Source: Sphingomonas sp. (GTDB lineage Bacteria; Pseudomonadota; Alphaproteobacteria; Sphingomonadales; Sphingomonadaceae). From it: a DNA stretch of 64,000 nt. Made by a program: the position numbers and the translations under genes. Shown here one piece after another: positions 46,475 to 54,205 of the stretch. The stretch lies in contig NZ_JAFKMA010000006.1 of NCBI RefSeq assembly GCF_017304635.1, positions 80,739 to 144,738 on the forward strand. Reading direction: 5' to 3'. The first letter of the stretch is position 1, and every line of letters starts with the position of its first letter. The notes beneath the pieces are model-generated. The model saw only the letters and a list, made by a program, of their open reading frames with translations. It was not told where the DNA came from and made no database searches.

Positions 46475-47743
46475 ATGCGGCCGACGCCCCTGCTCCTGTC
46501 CAGTTCCGGCGCGGCGCCGCCCGCGCTCCGCCGGATGAAGCTGGTCGCGCTCGCGCTGTTGCTGGCGATGGCGGCGTTGTTCTTCGTCGCCCGCGCGTTC
46601 GAGCCGCGGCACCCCGCCTGGGGCTTCGTCCGCGCCTTTGCCGAGGCAGCGATGGTCGGCGGGCTGGCCGACTGGTTCGCGGTCACCGCTTTGTTCCGCC
46701 ATCCGCTCGGCCTGCCGATCCCGCACACCGCGATCGTGCCGCGCAACAAGGATCGCATCGGCGACAATCTCGCCCAGTTCCTGCGCAGCAACTTCCTGGT
46801 CCCGCGCGTCGTCGCGCGGCGGATGCAGCGGCTCGACGTGGCGGGCGCGGCGGGGCGCTGGCTCGCCAACCCGAAGGGCGCGACCGAGGGCCGATTGCGG
46901 CGCGGCGCCGCGCGGTTGGCGGTCGACATGCTGGAGTCGCTCGACCAGGAACGGCTCGGCGGAATGGTCCGCGGCACGATCGCGCAGCGCCTGCGCGCGC
47001 TGGAGATCGCGCCGCTGCTCGGCAACGCGCTGGCGGCGGCGATCGCCGACAATCGCCACGTTCCCTTGCTCGACGGGATCGTGAAGTGGGCGGCCAAGCT
47101 GCTCGAGGCGAACCAGCCGCTGATCCGCGCGATGGTGCACGACCGCTCGGGCGCGCTGATGCGGCTGACCGGGCTCGACGAGACGGTCGCGAACCGGATC
47201 ATCGCCGGGCTCGACGGCATGATCCACGACATGGCGGAACAGCCCGACCATCCTTTACGCGCCAAGGCCGAGGAAGGGCTGGCGCAATTCGCCGACGACC
47301 TCCGCCACGATCCCGTCATGCGGGCGCGGGTCGAGGGGTTCAAGAACGAGATGCTCGACAACCCGGCGCTGACCGAGTGGTGGCAGGGGGTGTGGGACCA
47401 CCTGCGCCAGGCAATGCTGCGCGTCGCGCGCGATCCCGACGCGATGATGGCCGGCAAGTTCGGCGAGGCGCTGCGCCAGCTCGGCGAGACGCTCCAGGCG
47501 AATGGCGAGTTGGCGACGACGATCAACCGCTTCGCGCGCCGCGCCGCGGTCGGCACGGCGGCGGATTACGGCGACGCGATCGTGCGGCTGGTGTCGGAAA
47601 CGGTGCGCGGCTGGGACGCCGACACGATCACCCAACGACTGGAACATGCGGTCGGGCGCGACCTGCAATATATCCGGATCAACGGGACGCTGGTTGGCGG
47701 ACTAGTGGGGTTGGCGATCCATATGGTGGACGTACTGGTGTAG
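46475..47743 (+). CDS. DUF445 family membrane protein (YjiN-like)
   Basis: The 422-aa protein has a membrane helix near residues 25-45, the sequence GFVRAFAEAAMVGGLADWFAVTALFRHPLGLPIPHTAIVPRNKDRIGDNLAQFLRSNFL, which is the DUF445 hallmark, a long helical middle part, and a C-terminal membrane helix (INGTLVGGLVGLAIHMVDVLV). Function unknown. The ATG at 46475 fits the family length. Confidence 0.92.
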   Translation: MRPTPLLLSSSGAAPPALRRMKLVALALLLAMAALFFVARAFEPRHPAWGFVRAFAEAAMVGGLADWFAVTALFRHPLGLPIPHTAIVPRNKDRIGDNLAQFLRSNFLVPRVVARRMQRLDVAGAAGRWLANPKGATEGRLRRGAARLAVDMLESLDQERLGGMVRGTIAQRLRALEIAPLLGNALAAAIADNRHVPLLDGIVKWAAKLLEANQPLIRAMVHDRSGALMRLTGLDETVANRIIAGLDGMIHDMAEQPDHPLRAKAEEGLAQFADDLRHDPVMRARVEGFKNEMLDNPALTEWWQGVWDHLRQAMLRVARDPDAMMAGKFGEALRQLGETLQANGELATTINRFARRAAVGTAADYGDAIVRLVSETVRGWDADTITQRLEHAVGRDLQYIRINGTLVGGLVGLAIHMVDVLV

Positions 47744-47747
47744 CCGC

Positions 47748-47828
47748 CGTCATTGCGAGCGCAGCGAAGCAATCTAGGGCCGCGCAAACAACGCTGGATT
47801 GCCGCGTCGCTCCGCTCCTCGCATCGAC
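47748..47828. repeat. Inverted repeat of the GTCATTGCGAGCGCAGCGAA type
   Basis: CGTCATTGCGAGCGCAGCGA and, inverted, TCGCTCCGCTCCTCGCA with a GCAATC/GGATTGC inner pair form an imperfect long stem between the convergent DUF445 and HAD genes. This sequence type is a widespread bacterial repeat and differs from the others in the window. Confidence 0.75.
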
Positions 47829-47835
47829 GAACAGG

Positions 47836-48492
47836 CTACCGCCACTCCAGCACCGGCCACCCCTTCGCCGCCGCCAGTTGGCGTAGCGCCGCATGCGGAC
47901 TCACCGCGAACGGCTCGTCCGCCCAATCGAGCGTCGGCGCGTCCGACACATGGTCCGAATAGAAGCGCACATGCGCGTCCTCCCGCGCGATCCCCTCGCG
48001 CGCCAGCCACGCCAGGATCATCGCCAGCTTGGCCTCGCCATAGCAATTCTCGCCGGCGATCCGCGCGATCAGACGGTCGCCCTCGATCGTCGAGGGCGTC
48101 GCGATCACGTCGGCGATGCCCAGCGCCGCCGCGATCGGCCGGACGTAGAAGTCGTAGCTCGCCGTCGCCAGCATCACGCGATAGCCGTCCGCGCGATCCG
48201 CCGCGATCCGCGCCAGCGCGTCGCCGCGCACGTCCTTCGCCGCGACGCGCGCCGCGAACGCCCGCGCCCGAGCCTCGACCGTCGCCGTCGCCGGACGGCG
48301 GCCGAGCACCAACGCCTGCGTCATCTCCTTCAGCCGCGCGCGGTCGATCCGCTTCGCCACGTACAGCATCGACGGCCCCAGCGTCGCCGCCACCCGCCAC
48401 GGCCGCGCCCGGCCATAGCGCGCCAGGAACGGCGTCCACGTCGCATGGGCCGTGATCGTCTTGTCCATGTCATAGATCGCGAGGCGGTGCAT
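47836..48492 (-). CDS. HAD-superfamily hydrolase, subfamily IB (SerB-like)
   Basis: The 218-aa protein shows motif I AIYDMDKTITAHATWTPFLARY (nucleophile and acid Asp pair), motif II MLATASYDFYVRPIAAALGI and motif III/IV GENCYGEAKLAMILAW with SDHVSDAPTLDWAD. This is the phosphoserine-phosphatase-like IB group; the real substrate may be a phospholipid head group or a sugar phosphate. The ATG at 48492 gives the family start. Confidence 0.88.
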   Translation of the reverse strand: MHRLAIYDMDKTITAHATWTPFLARYGRARPWRVAATLGPSMLYVAKRIDRARLKEMTQALVLGRRPATATVEARARAFAARVAAKDVRGDALARIAADRADGYRVMLATASYDFYVRPIAAALGIADVIATPSTIEGDRLIARIAGENCYGEAKLAMILAWLAREGIAREDAHVRFYSDHVSDAPTLDWADEPFAVSPHAALRQLAAAKGWPVLEWR

Positions 48493-48556
48493 CGTCTGGT
48501 TCTCATGCCGTTCATGTTGTTGCCGATCCAGCCATAATCGCCCATGACGACCGGTG

Positions 48557-49672
48557 ATGAGCGCCGCCGCTTCCTTCGACGACGATTCGAGCAACGGGAC
48601 GCTGCGTTTCACCGGGCGGCTGTCGCTGGCCGACCTCGGCGACCTGCCCGAACGGCTGGCCGCGCACGACAGCGGGGTCGAGATGCTCGACCTGTCGGGG
48701 ATCGACCGGCTCGACACGATCGGCGCGTGGACGATCCACCGGTTCGCGCAGAAGACCGGCGCGACCGTGACCGGCCTCAACCGCGACCAGCAGCATCTGT
48801 TCGACCAGGTCGCCGCCGCCGACCAGCCCGTCAGTATCCGCGCCGAATATATCCCGCCGTTCCGCCGCGTGCTGGGCGAGATCGGCGACGCGACGATTTC
48901 GGCCTATCACACGATGATCGGCCTGCTCGGTTTCCTCGGCGCGACGACGCTGGCGTTCGGGGCGATCTTCAAGAGCCTGTTCGTGCCGCCGCGCCGCTTC
49001 CGCTTCAACGCGACGGTGCAGCGGTTCGAGGTGGTCGGCGTGTCGGCGCTCGGCATCATCGGGCTGATGAGCTTCCTGATCGGCATCGTCATCGCGCAAC
49101 AGGGTGCGGTGCAGCTCAAGCAGTTCGGCGCCGAGCAATACACGATCAACCTGACCGGTCGCCTGGCGTTGCGTGAGCTCGGCGTGCTGATGACCGCGAT
49201 CATGGTCGCGGGCCGCTCCGGCTCGGCGTTCGCGGCGCAGCTCGGCACGATGAAGCTGACCGAGGAAATCGACGCGATGCGCACGATCGGCGTGTCGCCG
49301 ATGGAGGCGCTGGTGGTGCCGCGCGTGCTGGCGACGGTGCTGATGATGCCGCTGCTCGGCTTTTACGCCGCTTTGATCGCGATCATCGGCGGCGGCGTGC
49401 TGTGCTGGGCGCAGCTCGGCATCCCCTGGGTCACCTATGTCGAGCGCATCCGCGAGGTCGTGCCGATCAGCGACGTCTATGTCGGGCTCATCAAGGCGCC
49501 GGTGTTCGGCGCGATCATCGCGATCGCCGGCTGTTTCCAGGGCATGCAGGTCGAGGCCGATGCCGAGCAGGTCGGGCTGCGCACCACCTCCGCTGTCGTC
49601 CAGGGCATCTTCCTGGTGATCGTGATCGACGCCTTCTTCGCGGTGTTCTTCTCGTCGATCGGGTGGTTGTGA
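48557..49672 (+). CDS. mlaE: MlaE-type ABC transporter permease with N-terminal STAS-like domain
   Basis: The 371-aa protein has an N-terminal STAS-like domain (about 15-95) and then the MlaE permease with about five helices: VVGVSALGIIGLMSFLIGIVIAQQGAVQLKQFGAE, RELGVLMTAIMVAGRSGSAFAAQLGTMKLTEEIDAMRTIGVSPMEALVVPRVLA (coupling helix) and the C-terminal GIFLVIVIDAFFAVFFSS. It moves lipids between the inner and outer membrane. The gene heads a four-gene operon with overlapping stops and starts. Confidence 0.92.
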   Translation: MSAAASFDDDSSNGTLRFTGRLSLADLGDLPERLAAHDSGVEMLDLSGIDRLDTIGAWTIHRFAQKTGATVTGLNRDQQHLFDQVAAADQPVSIRAEYIPPFRRVLGEIGDATISAYHTMIGLLGFLGATTLAFGAIFKSLFVPPRRFRFNATVQRFEVVGVSALGIIGLMSFLIGIVIAQQGAVQLKQFGAEQYTINLTGRLALRELGVLMTAIMVAGRSGSAFAAQLGTMKLTEEIDAMRTIGVSPMEALVVPRVLATVLMMPLLGFYAALIAIIGGGVLCWAQLGIPWVTYVERIREVVPISDVYVGLIKAPVFGAIIAIAGCFQGMQVEADAEQVGLRTTSAVVQGIFLVIVIDAFFAVFFSSIGWL

Positions 49673-50541
49673 TGGCGCCGCGACGCGATCCGCCGCAGGG
49701 CGAGCGCGACGTGGTCATCCACGTCCGCGGGCTGAAGAACTGCTTCGGCGAGCAGGTCGTGCACGAAGACCTCGACCTCGACGTCTATCGCGGCGAGATC
49801 ATCGGCGTGGTCGGCGGGTCGGGCACCGGCAAGTCGGTGCTGATGCGATCGATCATCGGGTTGCAGACGCCTGCGGCCGGCGAGATCACCGTGTTCGGCG
49901 AGTCCACGATCGGCCGCGAGGAGACCGAGGCGACCGACATCCGCAAGCGCTGGGGCATATTGTTCCAGGGCGGCGCGCTATTCTCGACGCTGACGGTGGC
50001 CGAAAATGTCGAGGTGCCGATCAAGGAATTCTACCCCGCGCTCGACCCCGTGCTGCTCGACGAGATCGCGTCGTACAAGGTCGTGATGACCGGCCTGCCC
50101 GCCGATGCCGGGCCGAAATACCCCGCAGAACTGTCGGGCGGCATGAAGAAGCGCGCCGGGCTGGCGCGCGCGCTGGCGCTCGACCCCGAACTGCTGTTCC
50201 TCGACGAACCGACCGCGGGGCTCGACCCGATCGGCGCGGCCGCGTTCGACGAGCTGACGCTGTCGTTGCAGCGCACGCTGGGGCTGACGGTGTTCCTCAT
50301 CACCCACGACCTCGACTCGCTGTACGCGATCTGCGACCGGGTCGCGGTGCTGGCGGACAAGAAGGTCATCGCGGTCGGCACCATCGACGAGCTGATCGCG
50401 TTGGACCATCCGTGGATCAAGGAATATTTCAACGGGCCGCGGGGACGCGCGGCCACCGCCACGCAGGAGGCGCAGGACGGACAGGCGCGCCTGCACGAGC
50501 AAGCGGCGGCGGGGAAGCCGTCAGAGATAGGGGCTGAGTGA
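49672..50541 (+). CDS. mlaF: MlaF-type ABC transporter ATP-binding protein
   Basis: The 289-aa ATPase has Walker A GGSGTGKSVLMR, Q-loop LFQGGALFSTLTV, signature LSGGMKKRAGLARAL, Walker B LLFLDEPTAGLDPIG and the switch His in LITHDLDS. The C-terminal 30 residues (RGRAATATQEAQDGQARLHEQAAAGKPSEIGAE) are an extension. The ATG overlaps the permease stop (TGATG). Confidence 0.95.
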   Translation: MAPRRDPPQGERDVVIHVRGLKNCFGEQVVHEDLDLDVYRGEIIGVVGGSGTGKSVLMRSIIGLQTPAAGEITVFGESTIGREETEATDIRKRWGILFQGGALFSTLTVAENVEVPIKEFYPALDPVLLDEIASYKVVMTGLPADAGPKYPAELSGGMKKRAGLARALALDPELLFLDEPTAGLDPIGAAAFDELTLSLQRTLGLTVFLITHDLDSLYAICDRVAVLADKKVIAVGTIDELIALDHPWIKEYFNGPRGRAATATQEAQDGQARLHEQAAAGKPSEIGAE

Positions 50542-51491
50542 TGGAGACGCGTTCCAACCACGTGCTGGTCGGCGGGGTCGTGCTGATCCTGCTCGCGGTG
50601 CTGGCGCTGTTCATGGTGTGGATCTCGCGCTTCGGCGCCGAAGGCAAGCGCGAGTACGACATCTTCTTCAAGCAATCGGTCGACGGTCTGGCCAAGGGAT
50701 CGCCGGTCAATTTCTCGGGCGTGCCGGTCGGCCAGGTCAAGGATATCGCGCTCGATCCGCGCCAGCCCGAATTCGTCCGCGTGCGCGTGACGGTCGACGA
50801 CAAGACCCCGGTGCTGATCGGTACGACCGCGGCCGTCCAGGGCAGCTTCACCGGCCCCTCGACCGTCCAGCTCGACGGCGCGCAGGCCGGCAAGCCGCTG
50901 ATCGATTGCTCCAACAGCCCCTGCCCGCTCGGCGTGCCGCGCATCCCGGCCAAGGCGAGCGGGTTCGGCGCGCTGCTGGCGAACGCGCCGCAATTGCTCG
51001 AGCGGCTGACGTCGCTGACCGAGCGGCTGACGGCGTTGCTCAGCGATCGCAACCAGGCGTCGATCGCCGGCATCCTGGAGAATACCAACCGCCTGTCGAA
51101 GGCGCTGGCCGATCGCGGGCCGGAAATCGCCGCCACGCTGGCCGAAACGCGCGTCGCGATCCAGAAAGCGGGCGACGCCGCGCAGCAGTTCGGCAAGCTG
51201 GCGGAGACCACCAACGGTCTGTTGGGCAGCGACGTGAAGCCGATGATCGCCAACCTCAACCGCACGATCGCGTCGGCCAACACGTCGATGAACACGCTGA
51301 ACGCCGCGATCGGCGATGCGCGGCCCGGCCTCCAGGCGTTCTCGAAACAGACCGTTCCGGAAGTCGGCCAACTCGTCCACGACCTGCGCCAGATGGCGAT
51401 GGCGCTGTCGTCGGTCGCGGAGAAGATCGACCGCGGCGGGGCGGGCTCGCTGGTCGGCGCCCCCAGCCTCCCCGATTATAAGGGCAAGTGA
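50541..51491 (+). CDS. mlaD: MlaD-type substrate-binding protein (MCE domain)
   Basis: The 316-aa protein is anchored by one N-terminal helix (HVLVGGVVLILLAVLALFMVWISRF) and has an MCE domain (about 40-120; FKQSVDGLAKGSPVNFSGVPVGQVKDIALD, ...VQGSFTGPSTVQLDG), then a long helical periplasmic tail (LTSLTERLTALLSDRNQASIAGILENTNRLSKAL and so on) such as forms a tunnel in MCE rings. The ATG shares bases with the mlaF stop. Lipid cargo is not known. Confidence 0.93.
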   Translation: METRSNHVLVGGVVLILLAVLALFMVWISRFGAEGKREYDIFFKQSVDGLAKGSPVNFSGVPVGQVKDIALDPRQPEFVRVRVTVDDKTPVLIGTTAAVQGSFTGPSTVQLDGAQAGKPLIDCSNSPCPLGVPRIPAKASGFGALLANAPQLLERLTSLTERLTALLSDRNQASIAGILENTNRLSKALADRGPEIAATLAETRVAIQKAGDAAQQFGKLAETTNGLLGSDVKPMIANLNRTIASANTSMNTLNAAIGDARPGLQAFSKQTVPEVGQLVHDLRQMAMALSSVAEKIDRGGAGSLVGAPSLPDYKGK

Positions 51492-51492
51492 G

Positions 51493-52092
51493 ATGATGAC
51501 GCGATCCTTCTTCCGGTCCCGTGGCCTGCTGCTCGCCGCCCTGCCGCTGGCCGGTTGCATCAGCTTCGGGGGCAAGCCGCCCAAGGTGCTGCTGACGCTC
51601 GACGCCACCGCGACACTGCCGGTCGGGTCGACGCAGAATTCGGCGGCGGCCAAGACGATCACGATCCAGGTGCCGGTCGTCCCGCAATCGCTCGCGGTCG
51701 CGCGAGTGCCGGTGCAGACCGGCGACCAGGTCGCCTATGTCGTCGGCGCCGCCTGGGTGGAGGCGCCGCAACGGCTGTTCGCGCGGCTGACCTCCGACAC
51801 GATCGCCGCCAAGACGGGCCGCGTCGTGCTGACCCCGGCGCAATCGTTCAGCGACCCCGGCGCGCAGCTGGCGGGCGAACTCCGCAACTTCGGCATCGAC
51901 GGCGACCGCCACGAAGCGGTGGTGACCTACGACGCGACGCTGATCCGCGGCGCCGACCACAGCAAGGTCGAGAAGAAGCGGTTCGAGGCGCGCGTGCCGG
52001 TGGCGACGGTCACCGCGGAATCGATCGGCCCGGCGATCAACCAGGCGGCCAACCAGGTCGCGGGCGAAGTCGCGGACTGGGTGGGGGCCTGA
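51493..52092 (+). CDS. ABC-type transport auxiliary lipoprotein (PqiC/DUF330-like)
   Basis: The 199-aa product has a lipoprotein signal (FRSRGLLLAALPLAGC, lipobox LAGC). The mature domain has TITIQVPVVPQSLAVARVPVQTGDQVAYVVGAAWVEAPQRLFARL and FGIDGDRHEAVVTYDATLI, the auxiliary-lipoprotein fold that sits at the outer membrane as partner of MCE transporters. It is the fourth gene of the mla operon and is followed by a strong hairpin. A second ATG directly follows the first. Confidence 0.88.
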   Translation: MMTRSFFRSRGLLLAALPLAGCISFGGKPPKVLLTLDATATLPVGSTQNSAAAKTITIQVPVVPQSLAVARVPVQTGDQVAYVVGAAWVEAPQRLFARLTSDTIAAKTGRVVLTPAQSFSDPGAQLAGELRNFGIDGDRHEAVVTYDATLIRGADHSKVEKKRFEARVPVATVTAESIGPAINQAANQVAGEVADWVGA

Positions 52093-52141
52093 GCTCGCCG
52101 TCGGAAAATAGCGGAGCTATTTTTCCGCGTCAGCGGCGAGC
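52093..52141 (+). terminator. Terminator of the mla operon
   Basis: GGAAAATAGC pairs with GCTATTTTTCC around GGA, inside the outer stem GCTCGCCG/CGGCGAGC, starting one base after the lipoprotein stop codon. The downstream 90 bases hold nothing else before the repeat at 52231. Confidence 0.75.
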
Positions 52142-52230
52142 CGGCCAGCATCGCACCGCGAAGGCTGACGGCGCGGCTTTGCCGCGCCGGAACTTTGCCC
52201 ATTAAGCTCCTCGTCCGCCAAACCCCAATT

Positions 52231-52316
52231 CGTCACCCCGGGCTCGACCGGGGTCCCGCTTCTTCCCTCTTCCTCAGCAGAAAAAGCGGGACCCCGGCTC
52301 AAGGCCGGGGTGACGG
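52231..52316. repeat. REP/BIME-like paired palindrome
   Basis: CGTCACCCCGGGCTCGACCGGGG and ACCCCGGCTCAAGGCCGGGGTGACGG with inner AGCGGGAC/GTCCCGCT arms. It lies between the convergent mla operon and cyclophilin gene. Confidence 0.85.
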
Positions 52317-52364
52317 AAAAAGGCAGCCAGTCGCCCCGACGCGACCACGCGCTCCACCCCGGCC

Positions 52365-53267
52365 CTATTTCCGCCGCCGTACCGGCACCGCGACCGAACA
52401 CACGTCGGCACCTCCCGCCGGCACCATGAAGAACGGCGGCTCGCGATTCTCCTTCGCGTGCAGGTACCGCGCGAACGCGGGCGTCGCCGGCAGCAGATAT
52501 TCGAACCGCGGTCGCTCGCTCGCCGGGAGCGCGGACGCCAGCCGCGCGCGCACGATCGGCGTCGGCTTCTGTTCGTCGCCGTAGTACCCCATCTTGCCGG
52601 TCCCGCGGGACAGCGACGACAGCGCGTCGATCCCCTCGACCACGCGCCCGACCAGCGCGATGTTGCGGTCGAGCGCGCGCGGCGCGTGCCCGATCACGGC
52701 ATAGAGCTCGGCCGAACTGCCGACCGACGGCGCCAGGTCGCGCCCGACCCCGACCATGCCGTAGCAGTGCGTCAGCCAGCTCGCCTTGCCGTCCGATCCG
52801 GTCGGCCAGCCGTCCGCCGAGAAGCCGGCGACCGCGGCATAGGAATCGGGCCGCGTCATCCGCACCTGCACCCGCGCGCCGCTGCGCACATATTCGGCGG
52901 GCGGACCGTCGGCGACACCGGCGGGCAGCGGCTTCTTCTCGGTCGCGTCGCCCCACTGCGCGACGTAATTGTCCTGCACGCGATAGATGCTGGTGCCGTC
53001 CCACCATTTGTCGTTGGCCAGGATTCGCATCCGCGCGACGTGGCGCGGCGCGAAACCGGGGGCGAGCTGGATCACCACCTGCCGCCCGTTCGCCAGCGTG
53101 AAGATCAGGATGTCGTCGTCGGGGATGGCGGCCCAGGCGCCGGCGGGGGCGGCCGCGACGATGTCGCCCGGCGAGGGCGGCGGCGCCGGCGTCTTGGCCG
53201 GCTTGGCGGCGGTGGCGGCGGGCGAAGCGGCCAGCGCCGCGGCGAGCAGGAACGGGACGATCGGCAT
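52365..53267 (-). CDS. Periplasmic cyclophilin-type peptidyl-prolyl isomerase
   Basis: The 300-aa product has a signal peptide (MPIVPFLLAAALAASPAATA), a Pro/Ala linker and a cyclophilin domain (about 50-235): LIFTLANGRQVVIQLAPGFAPRHVARMRILANDKWWDGTSIYRVQDNYVAQWGD, then VGVGRDLAPSVGSSAELYAVIG and NIALVGRVVEGIDALSSLSRG. It is a divergent family member with a long insert (VADGPPAEYVRSGARVQVRMTRPD) and a C-terminal extension. Isomerase activity is likely, not certain. The ATG at 53267 gives the signal peptide. Confidence 0.88.
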   Translation of the reverse strand: MPIVPFLLAAALAASPAATAAKPAKTPAPPPSPGDIVAAAPAGAWAAIPDDDILIFTLANGRQVVIQLAPGFAPRHVARMRILANDKWWDGTSIYRVQDNYVAQWGDATEKKPLPAGVADGPPAEYVRSGARVQVRMTRPDSYAAVAGFSADGWPTGSDGKASWLTHCYGMVGVGRDLAPSVGSSAELYAVIGHAPRALDRNIALVGRVVEGIDALSSLSRGTGKMGYYGDEQKPTPIVRARLASALPASERPRFEYLLPATPAFARYLHAKENREPPFFMVPAGGADVCSVAVPVRRRK

Positions 53268-53357
53268 AGTGCGCGACGCTGCCACGCTCCGCCGTTCCCG
53301 GCAAGCGCTTGCGCCCGGCGCACGCACTCTCTAACGCGGCCCCCGTCCAGTGCATGC

Positions 53358-53448
53358 GGAGCGGTGGCCGAGTGGTCGAAGGCGCTCGCCTGGAAAGTGA
53401 GTATACGTCAAAAGCGTATCGAGGGTTCGAATCCCTCCCGCTCCGCCA
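53358..53448 (+). tRNA. tRNA-Ser (anticodon GGA)
   Basis: The plus strand folds into a class II tRNA: acceptor GGAGCGG/CCGCTCC, anticodon stem CTCGC/GTGAG around CTGGAAA (anticodon GGA), a long variable arm GTATACG...AGCGTATC, T loop TTCGAAT, discriminator G and an encoded CCA. Its 3' end is repeated downstream (53634-53666), which marks it as the integration site of the island. Confidence 0.95.
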
Positions 53449-53723
53449 CCCAGTCTTAAGTATCTGGTTTTACTCAGAAATCTTCCGGGAAACGGCGCAT
53501 TTTCGCGCCTGTTCAGTTCCGTTCGGTACTGCGGAGAGTCACCTGATAACTGGGAATATGGTTTTCTCCGCGTTTTTCTCCCGGCGCATTCCCATCAGTA
53601 CGCAATCGAAATGATGGTGATTCCGTATTGGCAGTTCGAATGACTACCCGCTCCGCCAGCCAGTCTCGGCTTCCGATAATTTTTTGAACTCACGCCTGTG
53701 AAGCGGCGCAATTCCGCGCCTGT
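53437..53723. repeat. Tandem attachment-site-like copies of the tRNA-Ser 3' end
   Basis: CCCGCTCCGCCACCCAGTCT (53437-53456, end of tRNA-Ser plus eight bases) recurs with one change at 53647-53666, preceded by a second GTTCGAAT (53634-53641) from the T loop. After the same 34-base interval both copies continue with AA(A/G)CGGCGCA(T/A)TT(T/C)CGCGCCTGT (53491 and 53701). The offset is 210 bases. This is what two successive insertions, or one insertion plus a remnant, at a tRNA att site would leave. Confidence 0.7.
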
Positions 53724-54059
53724 CGGCGCCTGCTTGTGCACTGCAGAGAACCTTGCTCCCGCGCCACCACCCTCTTTTGGCCCCGCATTCTCTGGGTCTT
53801 CGACCGGCAGTACGGTTTGGTCACATGACGCGGTCAGCCGGACATGCCGGATATCGCCGTTCCCGTGTGAACGGGATTTCTACGGGAATGTCGCGTTACG
53901 AGGTGCTCATAACTGGCATGAAACTGCCAGTTTTCCGCGCGTATCATAGAAAAATCCCGTGGTCCTGGAACGGGATTTTTATGACGCGCGAACGGCGAGC
54001 AAACGGTCGACCAACTGCAAAAACGGGATTTGCCTGGTTTATTGAGGTGGGATGTAAGT
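53724..54059. other. AT-richer region with hairpins before the methyltransferase gene
   Basis: No convincing gene was found. The region contains three copies of AACGGGATTT (53870, 53969, 54022), and two hairpins: AACTGGCA/TGCCAGTT (53911-53932) followed by TT, and AAAAATCCCGT/ACGGGATTTTT (53950-53980), a perfect 11-base stem with its own T tail. The hairpins look like terminators of a lost gene. Base composition is clearly below that of the core genome. Confidence 0.5.
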
Positions 54060-54098
54060 ATACGCACCATGCGTATTAGCTATACGCGTGTTGCGTAT
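54060..54098. promoter_or_regulatory. Two palindromic operators upstream of the methyltransferase gene
   Basis: ATACGCA-CCA-TGCGTAT (54060-54076) is a perfect 7-3-7 palindrome and ATACGCG-TGT-TGCGTAT (54082-54098) a copy with one mismatch; the centres are 22 bases apart, about two helix turns. They lie about 110 bases before the start codon. This is the layout of cooperative operators bound by a dimeric regulator. The regulator is not obvious; the XRE protein at 56792 is a candidate. Confidence 0.65.
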
Positions 54099-54205
54099 GT
54101 ATTGAGTAGGTTTTTCCGAGGCGAGCTAAGCAATAGAGGCCTACCAGAGAAATTTCTATCCGTTCATGCTTGTGCTTTGATTTTTACGGCTTGTATCATG
54201 CACGT

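Noticed and set aside
53633-53666. A second tRNA-Ser gene after the first
   Set aside because: Only the T loop and acceptor 3' strand are present and the T stem is broken, so it is an attachment-site remnant, not a tRNA.
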